From: Deltaproteobacteria bacterium
Lineage (GTDB): Bacteria > Myxococcota_A > UBA796
NCBI GenBank assembly: GCA_002707085.1
Contig: PALY01000148.1
Span: forward strand, 1-18,586
Reading direction: 5' to 3'
DNA length: 18,586 nt
Shown here: positions 1 to 7,668 of the stretch, one piece after another
How the letters are laid out: every line of letters starts with the position of its first letter
Position numbering within the stretch: position 1 is the stretch's first letter
Position numbers and translations under genes: made by a program
Notes under the pieces: generated by a model
What the model saw: the letters and a program-made list of their open reading frames with translations, nothing else
The model's database searches: none
Told to the model about the DNA's origin: nothing

Positions 1-1
1 C

Positions 2-115
2 AAGCCTCGTAAAACATCAAAGGGTTGGTGTCGTTTGCTCATGCGCTACCAGTGTACTCCCGAAGCCAGAAAAGAAGACTTTTTGAGATTCTTGTGTGAC
101 TCATCCATGATTTGA
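2..115 (+). CDS. possible 3' end of an upstream gene (partial)
   Basis: An open frame enters from the left edge and runs 37 codons to a TGA at 113-115. Its translation ends in ...EARKEDFLRFLCDSSMI and looks like an ordinary polar C-terminus. The stop falls 46 bases before the acyltransferase start, which fits a tandem gene. However, frame 3 is also open from the edge to a stop at 87-89, so the frame is not certain and no family can be named. It needs the sequence to the left to be settled. Confidence 0.3.
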   Translation, partial: KPRKTSKGWCRLLMRYQCTPEARKEDFLRFLCDSSMI

Positions 116-161
116 ATCGTCCAGTACAATAGGGACAATTACCGTTTGCCCGAGGATTGCC

Positions 162-908
162 GTGTCCCGTTTTATGTCGTTGTTTCGAATGAGCATCGCG
201 AGCCTCTTGATGTTCATCTTGTCGGTTTGCTTTGTCGTCTTGATGATTCCGTTGCTTCCATGGCGGCTTGTGCGCATCAAATGTTGCAATGTGTATGGAA
301 GCATTGCTGGCGCATTGATGATTTGGCCCACAGGGGCCGAAGTGATTTTTCACGATCGCGACAAAGTGAATGTTCAAGGGCCGTCCATCCTGGTGTCCAA
401 TCATTGTTCCACCATCGACATGTGGTTGGGCATGTGGGTCTGCCCAATGGGGGGATGTGGTTTAGCCAAGAAAGAGATTCGTTACGTCCCTGGTGTGGGG
501 CAACTTTACCTGTTGTCCGGTCACCCCATGATTGACCGTTCCAATCGAGAGCGTGCCATCTCAACGATGAACGAGATGGCGAATTTTGTGAGAAACAATG
601 GTCTTAGTCTATGGATTTGGCCCGAAGGAACCCGAAGCAAAGACGGTAGTTTGCAAGAATTCAAGAAGGGGTTTGTTCACGCTGCGCTCGCAACGAAACT
701 TCCAATCATTCCAGTCGTGGTTCACAACGCTGCCAAGATCTTCCCACGGGGTCCCTTGAAGTTTGAACCTGGACCATTGGATGTTGAAGTGTTGGACGCG
801 GTCCCAACGACGGATTGGGCCGTGGAGTCTTTGGAAGATCATGTGCAGCAGATTCGGGACATTTTCGTCAAGAAACTGGAAGCGGGGCCGCCGGTAGGGA
901 CCAACTGA
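162..908 (+). CDS. plsC: 1-acyl-sn-glycerol-3-phosphate acyltransferase family protein (PlsC/LPLAT)
   Basis: Predicted membrane-bound acyltransferase that moves a fatty acyl group onto lysophosphatidate, giving phosphatidate for phospholipid synthesis. The 248-residue product has a hydrophobic N-terminal segment (about residues 11-33). The four LPLAT blocks then follow in order: the catalytic H-x4-D as NHCSTID (H81, D86), HPMIDR (121-126) in place of the usual G-x-F-I-D-R block, the substrate-binding EGTRS (155-159), and LPIIPVVV (180-187). Length matches bacterial PlsC proteins (about 240-270). The start is GTG at 162, preceded by GAGGA at 152-156 with 5-base spacing. It heads a run of same-strand genes. 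The family is firm. The exact acceptor (lysophosphatidate or another lysolipid such as ornithine lipid) cannot be told from sequence. Confidence 0.9.
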   Translation: MSRFMSLFRMSIASLLMFILSVCFVVLMIPLLPWRLVRIKCCNVYGSIAGALMIWPTGAEVIFHDRDKVNVQGPSILVSNHCSTIDMWLGMWVCPMGGCGLAKKEIRYVPGVGQLYLLSGHPMIDRSNRERAISTMNEMANFVRNNGLSLWIWPEGTRSKDGSLQEFKKGFVHAALATKLPIIPVVVHNAAKIFPRGPLKFEPGPLDVEVLDAVPTTDWAVESLEDHVQQIRDIFVKKLEAGPPVGTN

Positions 909-941
909 ACCTTCGCCTCTGATACCCTCTTGATAGCTGTT

Positions 942-945
942 GGAG
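942..945 (+). promoter_or_regulatory. Shine-Dalgarno that selects the 952 start
   Basis: GGAG at 942-945 lies 6 bases before the ATG at 952. It abuts or overlaps the two upstream in-frame candidates (TTG at 940 and ATG at 946), which makes those unlikely starts. Confidence 0.55.
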
Positions 946-951
946 ATGCAC

Positions 952-1470
952 ATGGCAGGGACAGAACTCGCTGAGTTGGAGAAGAAACAAGCCGCGTTGG
1001 AGAAGACTCTCGCCAAACAAGAGGCAGGGTTGGTCAAGGCGATGGCTGCAGCAAAAGAAGCGGCCAAGAAGAGTCAGGATGCCCAAAAGGCGCGAGATGA
1101 AGCCGCGGCGACCGTAGAAATTGAAAAAGACAAGTTGGCTGCAGCGGAACAAGCGGTTGCGGATGCAGAAGCGGACGTGGACTCCAAGCGGTCGGAACAC
1201 GACAAACTCCAAGCGGAATTAGACCGGCTTCAGGCTGAGAGTACGGGTGGCGATGAAGCCTTGGCGGCTTTGGACGATGAAATCGCTGGCTTGCAAAAGG
1301 AGTTGGATGCTCTGGATGCCAAAGGAGCAGAGCTGGCGAAAGAGAGAAAGGCACTTGAAAAAGACCAAAAATCTCAGGAAAAGGAAATCGCCAAGCTTGA
1401 GGAAAAAGCCGCCGCTGCGGAAGCTGAGGTGAAGCGTCTGGAAGCAGAATTGGCGACGCTAAACGAATGA
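952..1470 (+). CDS. small all-helical coiled-coil protein, function unknown
   Basis: The 172-residue product is almost entirely Ala, Glu, Lys, Leu and Asp in heptad-like order (for example ELAELEKKQAALEKTLAKQ near the N-terminus and KLEEKAAAAEAEVKRLEAEL near the C-terminus). This predicts one long coiled coil with no signal peptide, membrane segment or enzyme motif. A central Gly-Gly break at STGGDEA (about residue 98) may be a hinge. The start at 952 is chosen because GGAG sits 6 bases upstream. The gene stops 40 bases before the next gene, which also encodes a giant coiled coil, so the two products may assemble with each other. Such low-complexity helices match many unrelated proteins, so no family name is given. 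Cytosolic location is inferred from the lack of an export signal. Confidence 0.8.
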   Translation: MAGTELAELEKKQAALEKTLAKQEAGLVKAMAAAKEAAKKSQDAQKARDEAAATVEIEKDKLAAAEQAVADAEADVDSKRSEHDKLQAELDRLQAESTGGDEALAALDDEIAGLQKELDALDAKGAELAKERKALEKDQKSQEKEIAKLEEKAAAAEAEVKRLEAELATLNE

Positions 1471-1510
1471 ATCATCCGGAACCATCCTTTTTGCGGTACC
1501 CTCGACGGTA

Positions 1511-4500
1511 GTGATGCTAGACCTCGAGAGCGTTCTGGGCCGTTTTGGTAAGGATCGCACCGTACTTGGACTGCTGGCAGGTGTGCTTCGTATACCTGCG
1601 GGCGATGCTGTATTGGCCGATCAAGGCGGGGTTTCGGGTCTCACGAGTAAAGCACCGGCAATGCCCGGCTTGGAAGGCATCTTGGATGCTGGGCGCCATG
1701 TTGAAGAAATCGGTCGCCATCTGGACTCCAGCGAGTTGTATATCGGTGTGGCATCTGCAGTCCGTACCGCGCTTTCTTTGTACGACGCTCATATGGAATG
1801 GGCCGTGGGTATCGGTGACCTTGAAGATGAGCATGGTCGAGATGCTGTCACGCGCCTTGTCGGACTTGGACTGATTGCAGAAGGCTTGTGTGAGGGTGAC
1901 TCTGATACCCGTACAGCCATGTGGCTTGGGACGGAGTCAGGTCGGGCTGCGTTGGCTTGGTTTGCTGCGATAGAGATTGTTTTGGCCTATTCAACGGAAG
2001 ATGATCCGGTCGACGGAGACAAGTTGATCGATCTGCTCGATCTTTTCTTTGACGATGCCATTGCCGCATGGACCGATCTGACCAATCCGTCATCGTTGGC
2101 CCGTTCTCGAGTCATCGTGAACAATTGGACGGATGTGCTTTGCCCTGCGATTACGGCGTGTGCGCCTCATGTGGAAGCCATTGCAGATGTGATTCGAACG
2201 CTGTTGCCAACCGATGTGGAGTCGGATCACGATGCGCTGGTCAAAGAGGCGGAGTCCATCCGCTTGTACTGGTCCTTATGCGCTCGACACCTCGGTGAGA
2301 CCATGCATGGGTTGGGCAATCCTTCTGCACAAGGTGAGTCTGATGAAGGTCCCGTTCATGATGATTCTTTGAGTGAAGCGCTCGCAGAGGCGGGCGATGC
2401 GGCTTCAAATATTAATTCTCAGCTTGAACAATTGATCGCACAGTTCAATGGTTTGAAAGAAAAAGGTGATGCCCTCAGCGAACAGCAGCACAAGCAACTT
2501 GAAGCCAGGGAGAAAGTTTCTGATTCACTCGATGGAGCAACGATGCGGCAGCAGGCGTTGCGCCAAACTGAGGCAGATACGGACATAGATGGTTTTGTGA
2601 ACCAACTGTCGGAATCAAAAGTGGCTGTGGCTGCAGCGGAAGAGGAGTTGGAGTCTTTGCGGTCCAATCGGAACGCTTTGGCTGAATCTGTGACTGCTGC
2701 ATGTCAGGTTCTGGAGGATTTACCAGCGATAGATGCACCTGTGGGAGATGGTGTGGAAGCTCTGGAAGAGCAAGTTGCCGAGACACGTCTTGCTTTGGAT
2801 GAACACCAAGCGGTGTTGGCTGAAGCAAAAGGAGAGGCGTCGGCAAATCAGACCCGTGTCCAAGGTGCGCTCAAGAGAGAGAAAAAGGGATGGAAAGCAT
2901 CCGCAGCGGCTCTTGAAGATGCGTTGGCTCACCAATCGGCTTTTCGAAAAGAGCTTTCGAGTTCAGAACAGCAAGGGTCTGAGTTGGCAGTCAAACAGGG
3001 CCAGCTAAGGGTGCAGATTGAAGACTTGAATGCCCGTAGACAAGAACTGCTGAAGCAAGAAAAGGCAGCATCGGCGGGTGTCGCTCCGGTGGGGGCCGCC
3101 GTGCAAGCGTCGGCCGATGAGCTGAACAACGCTTTATCGCAGCACAAGGAGCGCCAAGCCGAAGCCGCAGCGATTCAAGAGCAGGTGGTCGCTTCCCAGC
3201 AAACACATGCAACGGTTCGCCAAATGTTGGCAGAGGCGATTGATGCAGAACTTGTGCAGGCACAGAAGATTCACCGGTTGTGTGTCCAGATGCGAACCGT
3301 CCGGAAGTCAGGGCATGACGCGGATGTGGAACGAGTGGCCGCACACGTGCTTCAAGCGGATGGGGTTGTAGCGCAAAGAGCAGAAATTAAAGAGCGTTTG
3401 CTCGCGGTTCGGAAAGAGCGGCGTTCAGCTGGACGGAATCAGACATCTTCCAGCAAGACTGTAGAAGCCAAAATACTTGAAATAGAACAAAGTAAGACCG
3501 CTCATGATGCAGCTCGGAAAGAACAAAAATCCCTGTTGTCCCGCGTGAACGATGCCAAAGATCAAGTAAAGGCGGGGACCAAAATTCTTCGTAAACGGGA
3601 CCATCGTGTGACGAGTACCGCCAGTATGGTCATAGAGAAAGACCAAGCTGTACAAGACATTGGCGAACAGATCGCAGAGACCCGAACAGCTTTGGCAGAA
3701 ATCCAAGAGAGTCAACTTCGTTGGCGTGCTGCTGAAGAAGAATTGAGACTCGAAGAGCTAAAAGAGGTGAGGCGGGCTTTGACCATCGCGAAGGCTGAGT
3801 GGGAGTCCGCAGACCAAGCGTTGGGACCTTTGCGTGAAGCGGCCTCAGCCTTGCGGTTGACCTTAGAAAAGGCGTTGAGCATAGAGACATCCCACATCGA
3901 AAAACAGGAAGCATGTCGGCAGTTGACACAGTCAAAGAGAGACGAGTTGTCGGTGGCCAGTTCTCGATATGATCACAGCCGAAAGACCGCGAAAGCGGCC
4001 GTCGATATGCTGAAGAACAATGCGCGTCGGCTGGAAGACGCCCACATTGCGCGCAATGAAGTGCAATCTACCTTGGACGCGATCCGAAGTGAGCAGAGTT
4101 CTCGGAAATCCAGCATTGAACGAGCCGATGAACAGATCCTCGAAGGACGTCGAGCAGAGGAGTTGGCGCAGGAGACTGTGGAGTCTTGCGCTGCGTTGAT
4201 CGAGCAAACCCGCGCCGCGCTGGCCAGTACCGCAGAAGCAATTGTGGTGGCACAACGCAATGCGGAAGCCGAAAGAATCGAGAGAGTTGCCGCATTGGGC
4301 GAAGAAATTCGTCAAGCCAAGGCTCGGGTTGAAGTCATTCAAGAGTCGATTGTGGAGGCGCGTGAGGACTTAGAAGGCTTGGTTGCGGCGGAACTGCGAG
4401 TGGTGGAAGGGGCGTTGAAATATACAGAACAAGGCAAGGCCATCCAGGCTTCCATATCGGCAGTTCAACAGCGTCGTGCGGCCCATCAAAAGCGGCATAA

Positions 4501-5200
4501 TGCGGTCTCAAAGGTGATTGCGGAGAGAAGTGCTGGCCTGAACGCTGTGTCTCCGGGTATCGCGGGCGCCCAGTTGACGATTCGTGCCTTGGAGTCGAAC
4601 CGGGTTCAGCGAGCCACTCGCCTATCACGCGCCCGTGACCGATTGATGCAACTTGAGTCTATGATCGAGGTCGCACAGTCCCATGAGGATGAGGCTGTGG
4701 AAGATGTGGCCGATATTCAATCCTGGATCGACCGATCAAATTTGGCACTTGAACGGTGTCTGGCCCAAATGAATGAGCAGACAGCTGTGGTCAGTGCGCC
4801 ACCCGTGTTGCCCAAAGCCAAGGACCGGCAGACACAGGCGAAGGTGGACAAGCTTGTGAATCGAACCAAGGGCCGGTCCGAGTCGGATGGTTCCGAAATT
4901 ATTCCTGACCCGGGTGCGGCCCCAGATGTTGATGAGGCGGCCACCATGATGTTCATCAACCCTGCACACACTTCCGGTTCTGATTCTGATTCGGATGCAG
5001 CGACCGCCATCTTTGAGATGTCAGCGAAGAACACAGAGCCTGTTGAAGAGGATGATGCCGACGCAGCCACGCTCATTTTCAGTCGAGAAGACTTGCTGGC
5101 GAAGTTGAAGGAAGAGGAAGAGGATGAGGATGCAAGGACGAGCATGATGTCGCGTGAAGAAATGCAGGCATACCGGAACCGAAAGAACCAAGAGGATTGA
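1511..5200 (+). CDS. giant coiled-coil protein with globular head and acidic T-x-x-F motif tail
   Basis: A 1229-residue intact reading frame with three parts. Residues 1 to about 270 form a globular, mostly helical head that I do not recognise (no P-loop, so not an SMC or Rad50 relative). Residues about 285-1100 are continuous heptad-rich coiled coil (E, A, Q, R, L, K), long enough for a rod of the order of 100 nm. Residues about 1110-1229 are an acidic low-complexity tail with four spaced motifs centred on T1145, T1165, T1187 and T1210. No signal peptide or membrane segment is seen, so it is probably cytosolic. The start is GTG at 1511 with ATG at 1514 directly after; no clear Shine-Dalgarno decides between them. 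It lies between a small coiled-coil gene and a methyltransferase gene, 8 bases from the latter. A scaffold or cytoskeleton-like role is plausible but unproven. Confidence 0.85.
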   Translation: MMLDLESVLGRFGKDRTVLGLLAGVLRIPAGDAVLADQGGVSGLTSKAPAMPGLEGILDAGRHVEEIGRHLDSSELYIGVASAVRTALSLYDAHMEWAVGIGDLEDEHGRDAVTRLVGLGLIAEGLCEGDSDTRTAMWLGTESGRAALAWFAAIEIVLAYSTEDDPVDGDKLIDLLDLFFDDAIAAWTDLTNPSSLARSRVIVNNWTDVLCPAITACAPHVEAIADVIRTLLPTDVESDHDALVKEAESIRLYWSLCARHLGETMHGLGNPSAQGESDEGPVHDDSLSEALAEAGDAASNINSQLEQLIAQFNGLKEKGDALSEQQHKQLEAREKVSDSLDGATMRQQALRQTEADTDIDGFVNQLSESKVAVAAAEEELESLRSNRNALAESVTAACQVLEDLPAIDAPVGDGVEALEEQVAETRLALDEHQAVLAEAKGEASANQTRVQGALKREKKGWKASAAALEDALAHQSAFRKELSSSEQQGSELAVKQGQLRVQIEDLNARRQELLKQEKAASAGVAPVGAAVQASADELNNALSQHKERQAEAAAIQEQVVASQQTHATVRQMLAEAIDAELVQAQKIHRLCVQMRTVRKSGHDADVERVAAHVLQADGVVAQRAEIKERLLAVRKERRSAGRNQTSSSKTVEAKILEIEQSKTAHDAARKEQKSLLSRVNDAKDQVKAGTKILRKRDHRVTSTASMVIEKDQAVQDIGEQIAETRTALAEIQESQLRWRAAEEELRLEELKEVRRALTIAKAEWESADQALGPLREAASALRLTLEKALSIETSHIEKQEACRQLTQSKRDELSVASSRYDHSRKTAKAAVDMLKNNARRLEDAHIARNEVQSTLDAIRSEQSSRKSSIERADEQILEGRRAEELAQETVESCAALIEQTRAALASTAEAIVVAQRNAEAERIERVAALGEEIRQAKARVEVIQESIVEAREDLEGLVAAELRVVEGALKYTEQGKAIQASISAVQQRRAAHQKRHNAVSKVIAERSAGLNAVSPGIAGAQLTIRALESNRVQRATRLSRARDRLMQLESMIEVAQSHEDEAVEDVADIQSWIDRSNLALERCLAQMNEQTAVVSAPPVLPKAKDRQTQAKVDKLVNRTKGRSESDGSEIIPDPGAAPDVDEAATMMFINPAHTSGSDSDSDAATAIFEMSAKNTEPVEEDDADAATLIFSREDLLAKLKEEEEDEDARTSMMSREEMQAYRNRKNQED
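4931..5164 (+). repeat. four protein-level D-A-x-T-x-x-F/M motifs in the giant coiled-coil tail
   Basis: The tail encodes DEAATMMF (T1145), DAATAIF (T1165), DAATLIFSREDL (T1187) and DARTSMMSREEM (T1210), spaced 20, 22 and 23 residues apart. The linkers between them are Ser/Asp/Glu rich. The last two copies share a longer block, T-x-x-F/M-S-R-E-D/E-L/M. The motif resembles the phosphorylated ETTSVFR-x-D-L-L segment of actinobacterial GarA/OdhI, whose phosphothreonine is read by an FHA domain. That comparison is from memory; phosphorylation here is inference. Confidence 0.7.
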
Positions 5201-5208
5201 CGGACTGA

Positions 5209-6045
5209 GTGGCACGTTCTCCAAGCAAACAATGGATGGCAGAAGCATCGGGGCCAGACGCAGTGGGTACCCGAGGGAAGACCGCTGCACAAAGACTGCG
5301 TCGTTTGGACATGTTTTTGGCTTCATTTGAACCTGGGCTTTTGGGTTGCCCTGGTTCCGTGGTTGTGGACCTTGGCTATGGGCGCTTGCCCATCACCACA
5401 GCCGAGTGGTTTGATCGATTGAAGAAGCGATGGCCTCATGTTCGAATGATTGGTGTTGAACGGGACCCTGATCGGGTGAATGCCGCCGAACACTTTGTAC
5501 AGCCTGGATTGTGTTTCCGCCGCGGGGATTTTCGGATTCCCCTTGAATCAGGTGAAAACGTCCGTTTGATTCGAGCCATGAACGTGCTGCGTCAATATGA
5601 TGAGGCGGCAGCCTTGCCCGCCCATCGCCAAATACTGGCGCAGGTCGGCGACGGCGCTCTTTTGGCAGAAGGTACGTGTGACCCGCTTGGACGGACAATG
5701 GTGGTGCAACTGTTGCGCGCAGATGCTGGAGGCAATCCAAAACCCGAAGGCCTACTGTTCGCAACCAGTTTTCATGAACCGTTCGATCCCCGTTTGTTTC
5801 AGGCCGTTCTTCCAAAGCATTTGATCCATCGCGTTGTTCCAGACGAGCCAATATTTGAGTTTTTTGAAGCTTGGTCACGTGCGGCTGAGATCACCCGGTC
5901 ACAAGCAGAGTTTGGTCATAAGCAGCATTTTGTGGCTGCAGCAGAACGATTATCGCAACGAGTCAGCGGAGTAGATGTACGCCGGGCCTGGCTTCGGAAA
6001 GGATGGTTGTTGTGGCGTCATGCACCGTACCCGAGTGGGGATTAA
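5209..6045 (+). CDS. class I SAM-dependent methyltransferase family protein, substrate unknown
   Basis: The 278-residue product has a Rossmann-type SAM-binding layout. Motif I is VVVDLGYGRLPITTAEW (51-67), where DLGYG replaces the usual D-x-G-x-G. The acidic end of beta-2 is IGVERDPDRV (81-90), followed by RRGDFRIPL (104-112), RAMNVLRQYDE (122-132) and LLAEGTCDPLGR (151-162). The same unusual string of motifs (VVDLGYG, RAMNVLRQYDE, EGTCD) is familiar from an actinobacterial conserved methyltransferase family, so this is very likely the same family; the substrate is not known to me. The start is GTG at 5209, 8 bases after the previous stop, suggesting co-transcription with the coiled-coil genes. 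It ends 29 bases before the convergent YbjN-like gene. Confidence 0.8.
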   Translation: MARSPSKQWMAEASGPDAVGTRGKTAAQRLRRLDMFLASFEPGLLGCPGSVVVDLGYGRLPITTAEWFDRLKKRWPHVRMIGVERDPDRVNAAEHFVQPGLCFRRGDFRIPLESGENVRLIRAMNVLRQYDEAAALPAHRQILAQVGDGALLAEGTCDPLGRTMVVQLLRADAGGNPKPEGLLFATSFHEPFDPRLFQAVLPKHLIHRVVPDEPIFEFFEAWSRAAEITRSQAEFGHKQHFVAAAERLSQRVSGVDVRRAWLRKGWLLWRHAPYPSGD

Positions 6046-6074
6046 TCCCGGCTCCTGTCTTCGTTTACGCCGAA

Positions 6075-6659
6075 CTACAATCCCATCCCTCGTGCAGCGC
6101 TCATCAGGTTTGAGTGTTGTTCATCTGCAGTTTGAATCAGGTGGTTGATGGTAGAAAGTAATGTTTGGTACCCAAGTCCATCATCCAACTGAATCTCAGC
6201 ACTCAGTGTAATGGCTCCGGAATTCGGATTGAGCTGGAACTTACCCACCAACAATTCGTAGTTGATTGCCACCAATTGAGTGAGCAGTAGGACCATGGCT
6301 TGCGAAGATGTGGCAACTTCAAGGTCCAGGTAGCCAGCGGTTGCCATGAACAGGACTTTTTCCCGTTCAAACAACTGCACGTTGACCATGAAACTGGTGT
6401 TTCTTCCTTGGATGGGAATGGTCAGAACGGTGTCGGATGCGAGCTTCACGTTTTCAAACCCGGCGCGGGTAACAAACCGTTGGACTCCGGCCATATCTAC
6501 CTGGGTCAGGTAATCCGAAGGGGCTCGCTGTACGTCACAACTTGCGAGCTTGTCGCGCAACTCTGTATTTTCTTTTTGAAGCAACTGGTTCTCTACCTTC
6601 AACAGTTTGGGAGAGACGCAGCCAGTCAGCAGTGGGATCCACCAGATGTTCACCCTCAT
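6075..6659 (-). CDS. predicted lipoprotein with coiled coil and YbjN-like domain
   Basis: The 194-residue product starts with a short signal peptide and lipobox LLTGC (lipidated C14). A short coiled coil follows (residues about 19-40, leucine and glutamate heptads), then an alpha/beta domain (about 50-194). Its later part (NYELLVGKFQLNPNSGAITL, then QLDDGLGYQTLLSTINHL and a Thr-Ala-Asp-Glu end) resembles the YbjN family, which has a type III secretion chaperone-like fold. YbjN proteins are normally cytosolic, so a lipid-anchored version is unusual. The start ATG at 6659 has only AGGT as a weak ribosome site. It lies 38 bases downstream of another lipoprotein gene on the same strand, so the two probably share a transcript. 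The lipoprotein call is firm; the YbjN assignment is moderate. Confidence 0.75.
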   Translation of the reverse strand: MRVNIWWIPLLTGCVSPKLLKVENQLLQKENTELRDKLASCDVQRAPSDYLTQVDMAGVQRFVTRAGFENVKLASDTVLTIPIQGRNTSFMVNVQLFEREKVLFMATAGYLDLEVATSSQAMVLLLTQLVAINYELLVGKFQLNPNSGAITLSAEIQLDDGLGYQTLLSTINHLIQTADEQHSNLMSAARGMGL

Positions 6660-6697
6660 AGGGTACCTGTAGCGATGGTCGAAGCCAAGCGATGTCT

Positions 6698-7531
6698 TTA
6701 AAGTTCAGTGATTTCGCGCGTGATTCGTTCAACTTCAAGAGTCCCTTCCAGCTCTGCGCCACCAGCGCCTCCTGACCAGCTGGACATCATGCTCCCATCA
6801 CGAAGGGAACCCTCGGACTCAAACGGTAGATCCCAACCAAGAAAACTCAACTCTACGAACGCGTTTCCAAAGATCTCTTCTTCGTCGATCTCGTATTCAA
6901 ATACGTGGTTGACTTCGAGGGTCAGGTAGCCGAGCAGATCGAGGGTGCAGGCGGAGACACCCAGTGCTTCTTCTCCGTATGCATCGATGACCACAACAGC
7001 GCCACCAATACAGGATGTGCCGATGGGGGTGCCGCCGTACTCAAGGTCGATTCCGAGGACCATATCTCCGACGTAAGTTCCCGCTGCGGGGTGTTGTACC
7101 AAGACGCCCCCAATGGTGTGAGCCAATCTTGCGCCATCGGGCAAGACGGCCTGTGCTGTGATGTTGTGGGTTCCCACATCGATTGAATCATCTTCCAAGT
7201 CAGAACCTGTTTGGGTCCAGGCACCGTCTTCGTCGCTGCTCCACTCGATTCCATCGAATGGAAGGTATTCTCCATCCGGGGTTTCGAGCACGGCCTGAAA
7301 GTTGTGGATGTCGCCCCAAGGAAGAAAGTCCCCAGATGCGGGTTCTATGATTCGAATCATTGCACCTTCGTACATGGAGTAATCTTCTTCTTCTTCGACT
7401 TCGTCACCTTCGTCATCGCTACCATCATCGGCGGTGCTTGGCGCAAGGCTCTCTTCATCAACGATCACTTTATAGTCGGGAGCGCATCCAGATAGCAGTG
7501 CGGTAAGGGCCAGGAAGGTAGGTTTAGACAT
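6698..7531 (-). CDS. predicted lipoprotein with acidic linker, Ig-like segment and beta-rich C-terminal domain
   Basis: The 277-residue product begins MSKPTFLALTALLSGCAPDY, a signal peptide with lipobox LSGC (C16). Residues about 24-55 are an Asp/Glu-rich spacer typical of surface lipoproteins. A segment of about 90 residues follows that looks like a PKD/Ig-like beta sandwich (pattern FLPWGDIHNFQA ... VGTHNITAQAVLPDG). The last ~120 residues start with GTYVGDMVLGIDLEYGG and carry two cysteines in SCIGG and SACTL that may pair. This end domain is beta-rich with short Gly-rich turns; I do not recognise it by name. The start at 7531 is chosen over upstream ATGs because GGAGA lies 6 bases before it and the signal peptide then begins correctly. 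First gene of a two-gene lipoprotein unit. Confidence 0.8.
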   Translation of the reverse strand: MSKPTFLALTALLSGCAPDYKVIVDEESLAPSTADDGSDDEGDEVEEEEDYSMYEGAMIRIIEPASGDFLPWGDIHNFQAVLETPDGEYLPFDGIEWSSDEDGAWTQTGSDLEDDSIDVGTHNITAQAVLPDGARLAHTIGGVLVQHPAAGTYVGDMVLGIDLEYGGTPIGTSCIGGAVVVIDAYGEEALGVSACTLDLLGYLTLEVNHVFEYEIDEEEIFGNAFVELSFLGWDLPFESEGSLRDGSMMSSWSGGAGGAELEGTLEVERITREITEL

Positions 7532-7536
7532 CAATT

Positions 7537-7541
7537 TCTCC
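7537..7541 (-). promoter_or_regulatory. Shine-Dalgarno that selects the 7531 start
   Basis: On the - strand GGAGA at 7541-7537 precedes the ATG at 7531 by 6 bases. It overlaps the alternative ATG at 7543. This places the start directly before the Lys-containing signal peptide. Confidence 0.65.
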
Positions 7542-7636
7542 ATAAGTGTCTCTACCATTGCATTGAACTTGATCATCCACAAATCTGTTTCGTCAACGGA
7601 TTGCAAGGGAATGTGCTGGTGGATTCATTTGCGACC

Positions 7637-7657
7637 GGCGGTTACCGGTTGACCGCC
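7637..7657 (+). promoter_or_regulatory. inverted repeat just upstream of a ribosome binding site
   Basis: GGCGGT (7637-7642) and ACCGCC (7652-7657) are perfect complements around a 9-base centre that contains the palindrome ACCGGT (7644-7649). The structure ends 2 bases before the GGAGG ribosome site (7660-7664) of the exported helical-repeat protein, in the 137-base divergent gap. It could be a repressor operator or an mRNA hairpin controlling translation. The element is seen directly; its function is inference. Confidence 0.4.
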
Positions 7658-7668
7658 TTGGAGGCCTC

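Noticed and set aside
1..120. tRNA-like fragments on the - strand (TGGTAGCGCATGAG and GATTCAAATC)
   Set aside because: No acceptor or anticodon stem can be folded around them in the right order and spacing.
1511..5200. SMC, Rad50 or MukB-type chromosome protein
   Set aside because: No Walker A, signature motif or Walker B is present at either end, only a coiled coil and an acidic tail.
6046..6074. Terminator between the convergent methyltransferase and YbjN-like genes
   Set aside because: The 29-base gap shows no GC-rich hairpin followed by a T-run on either strand.
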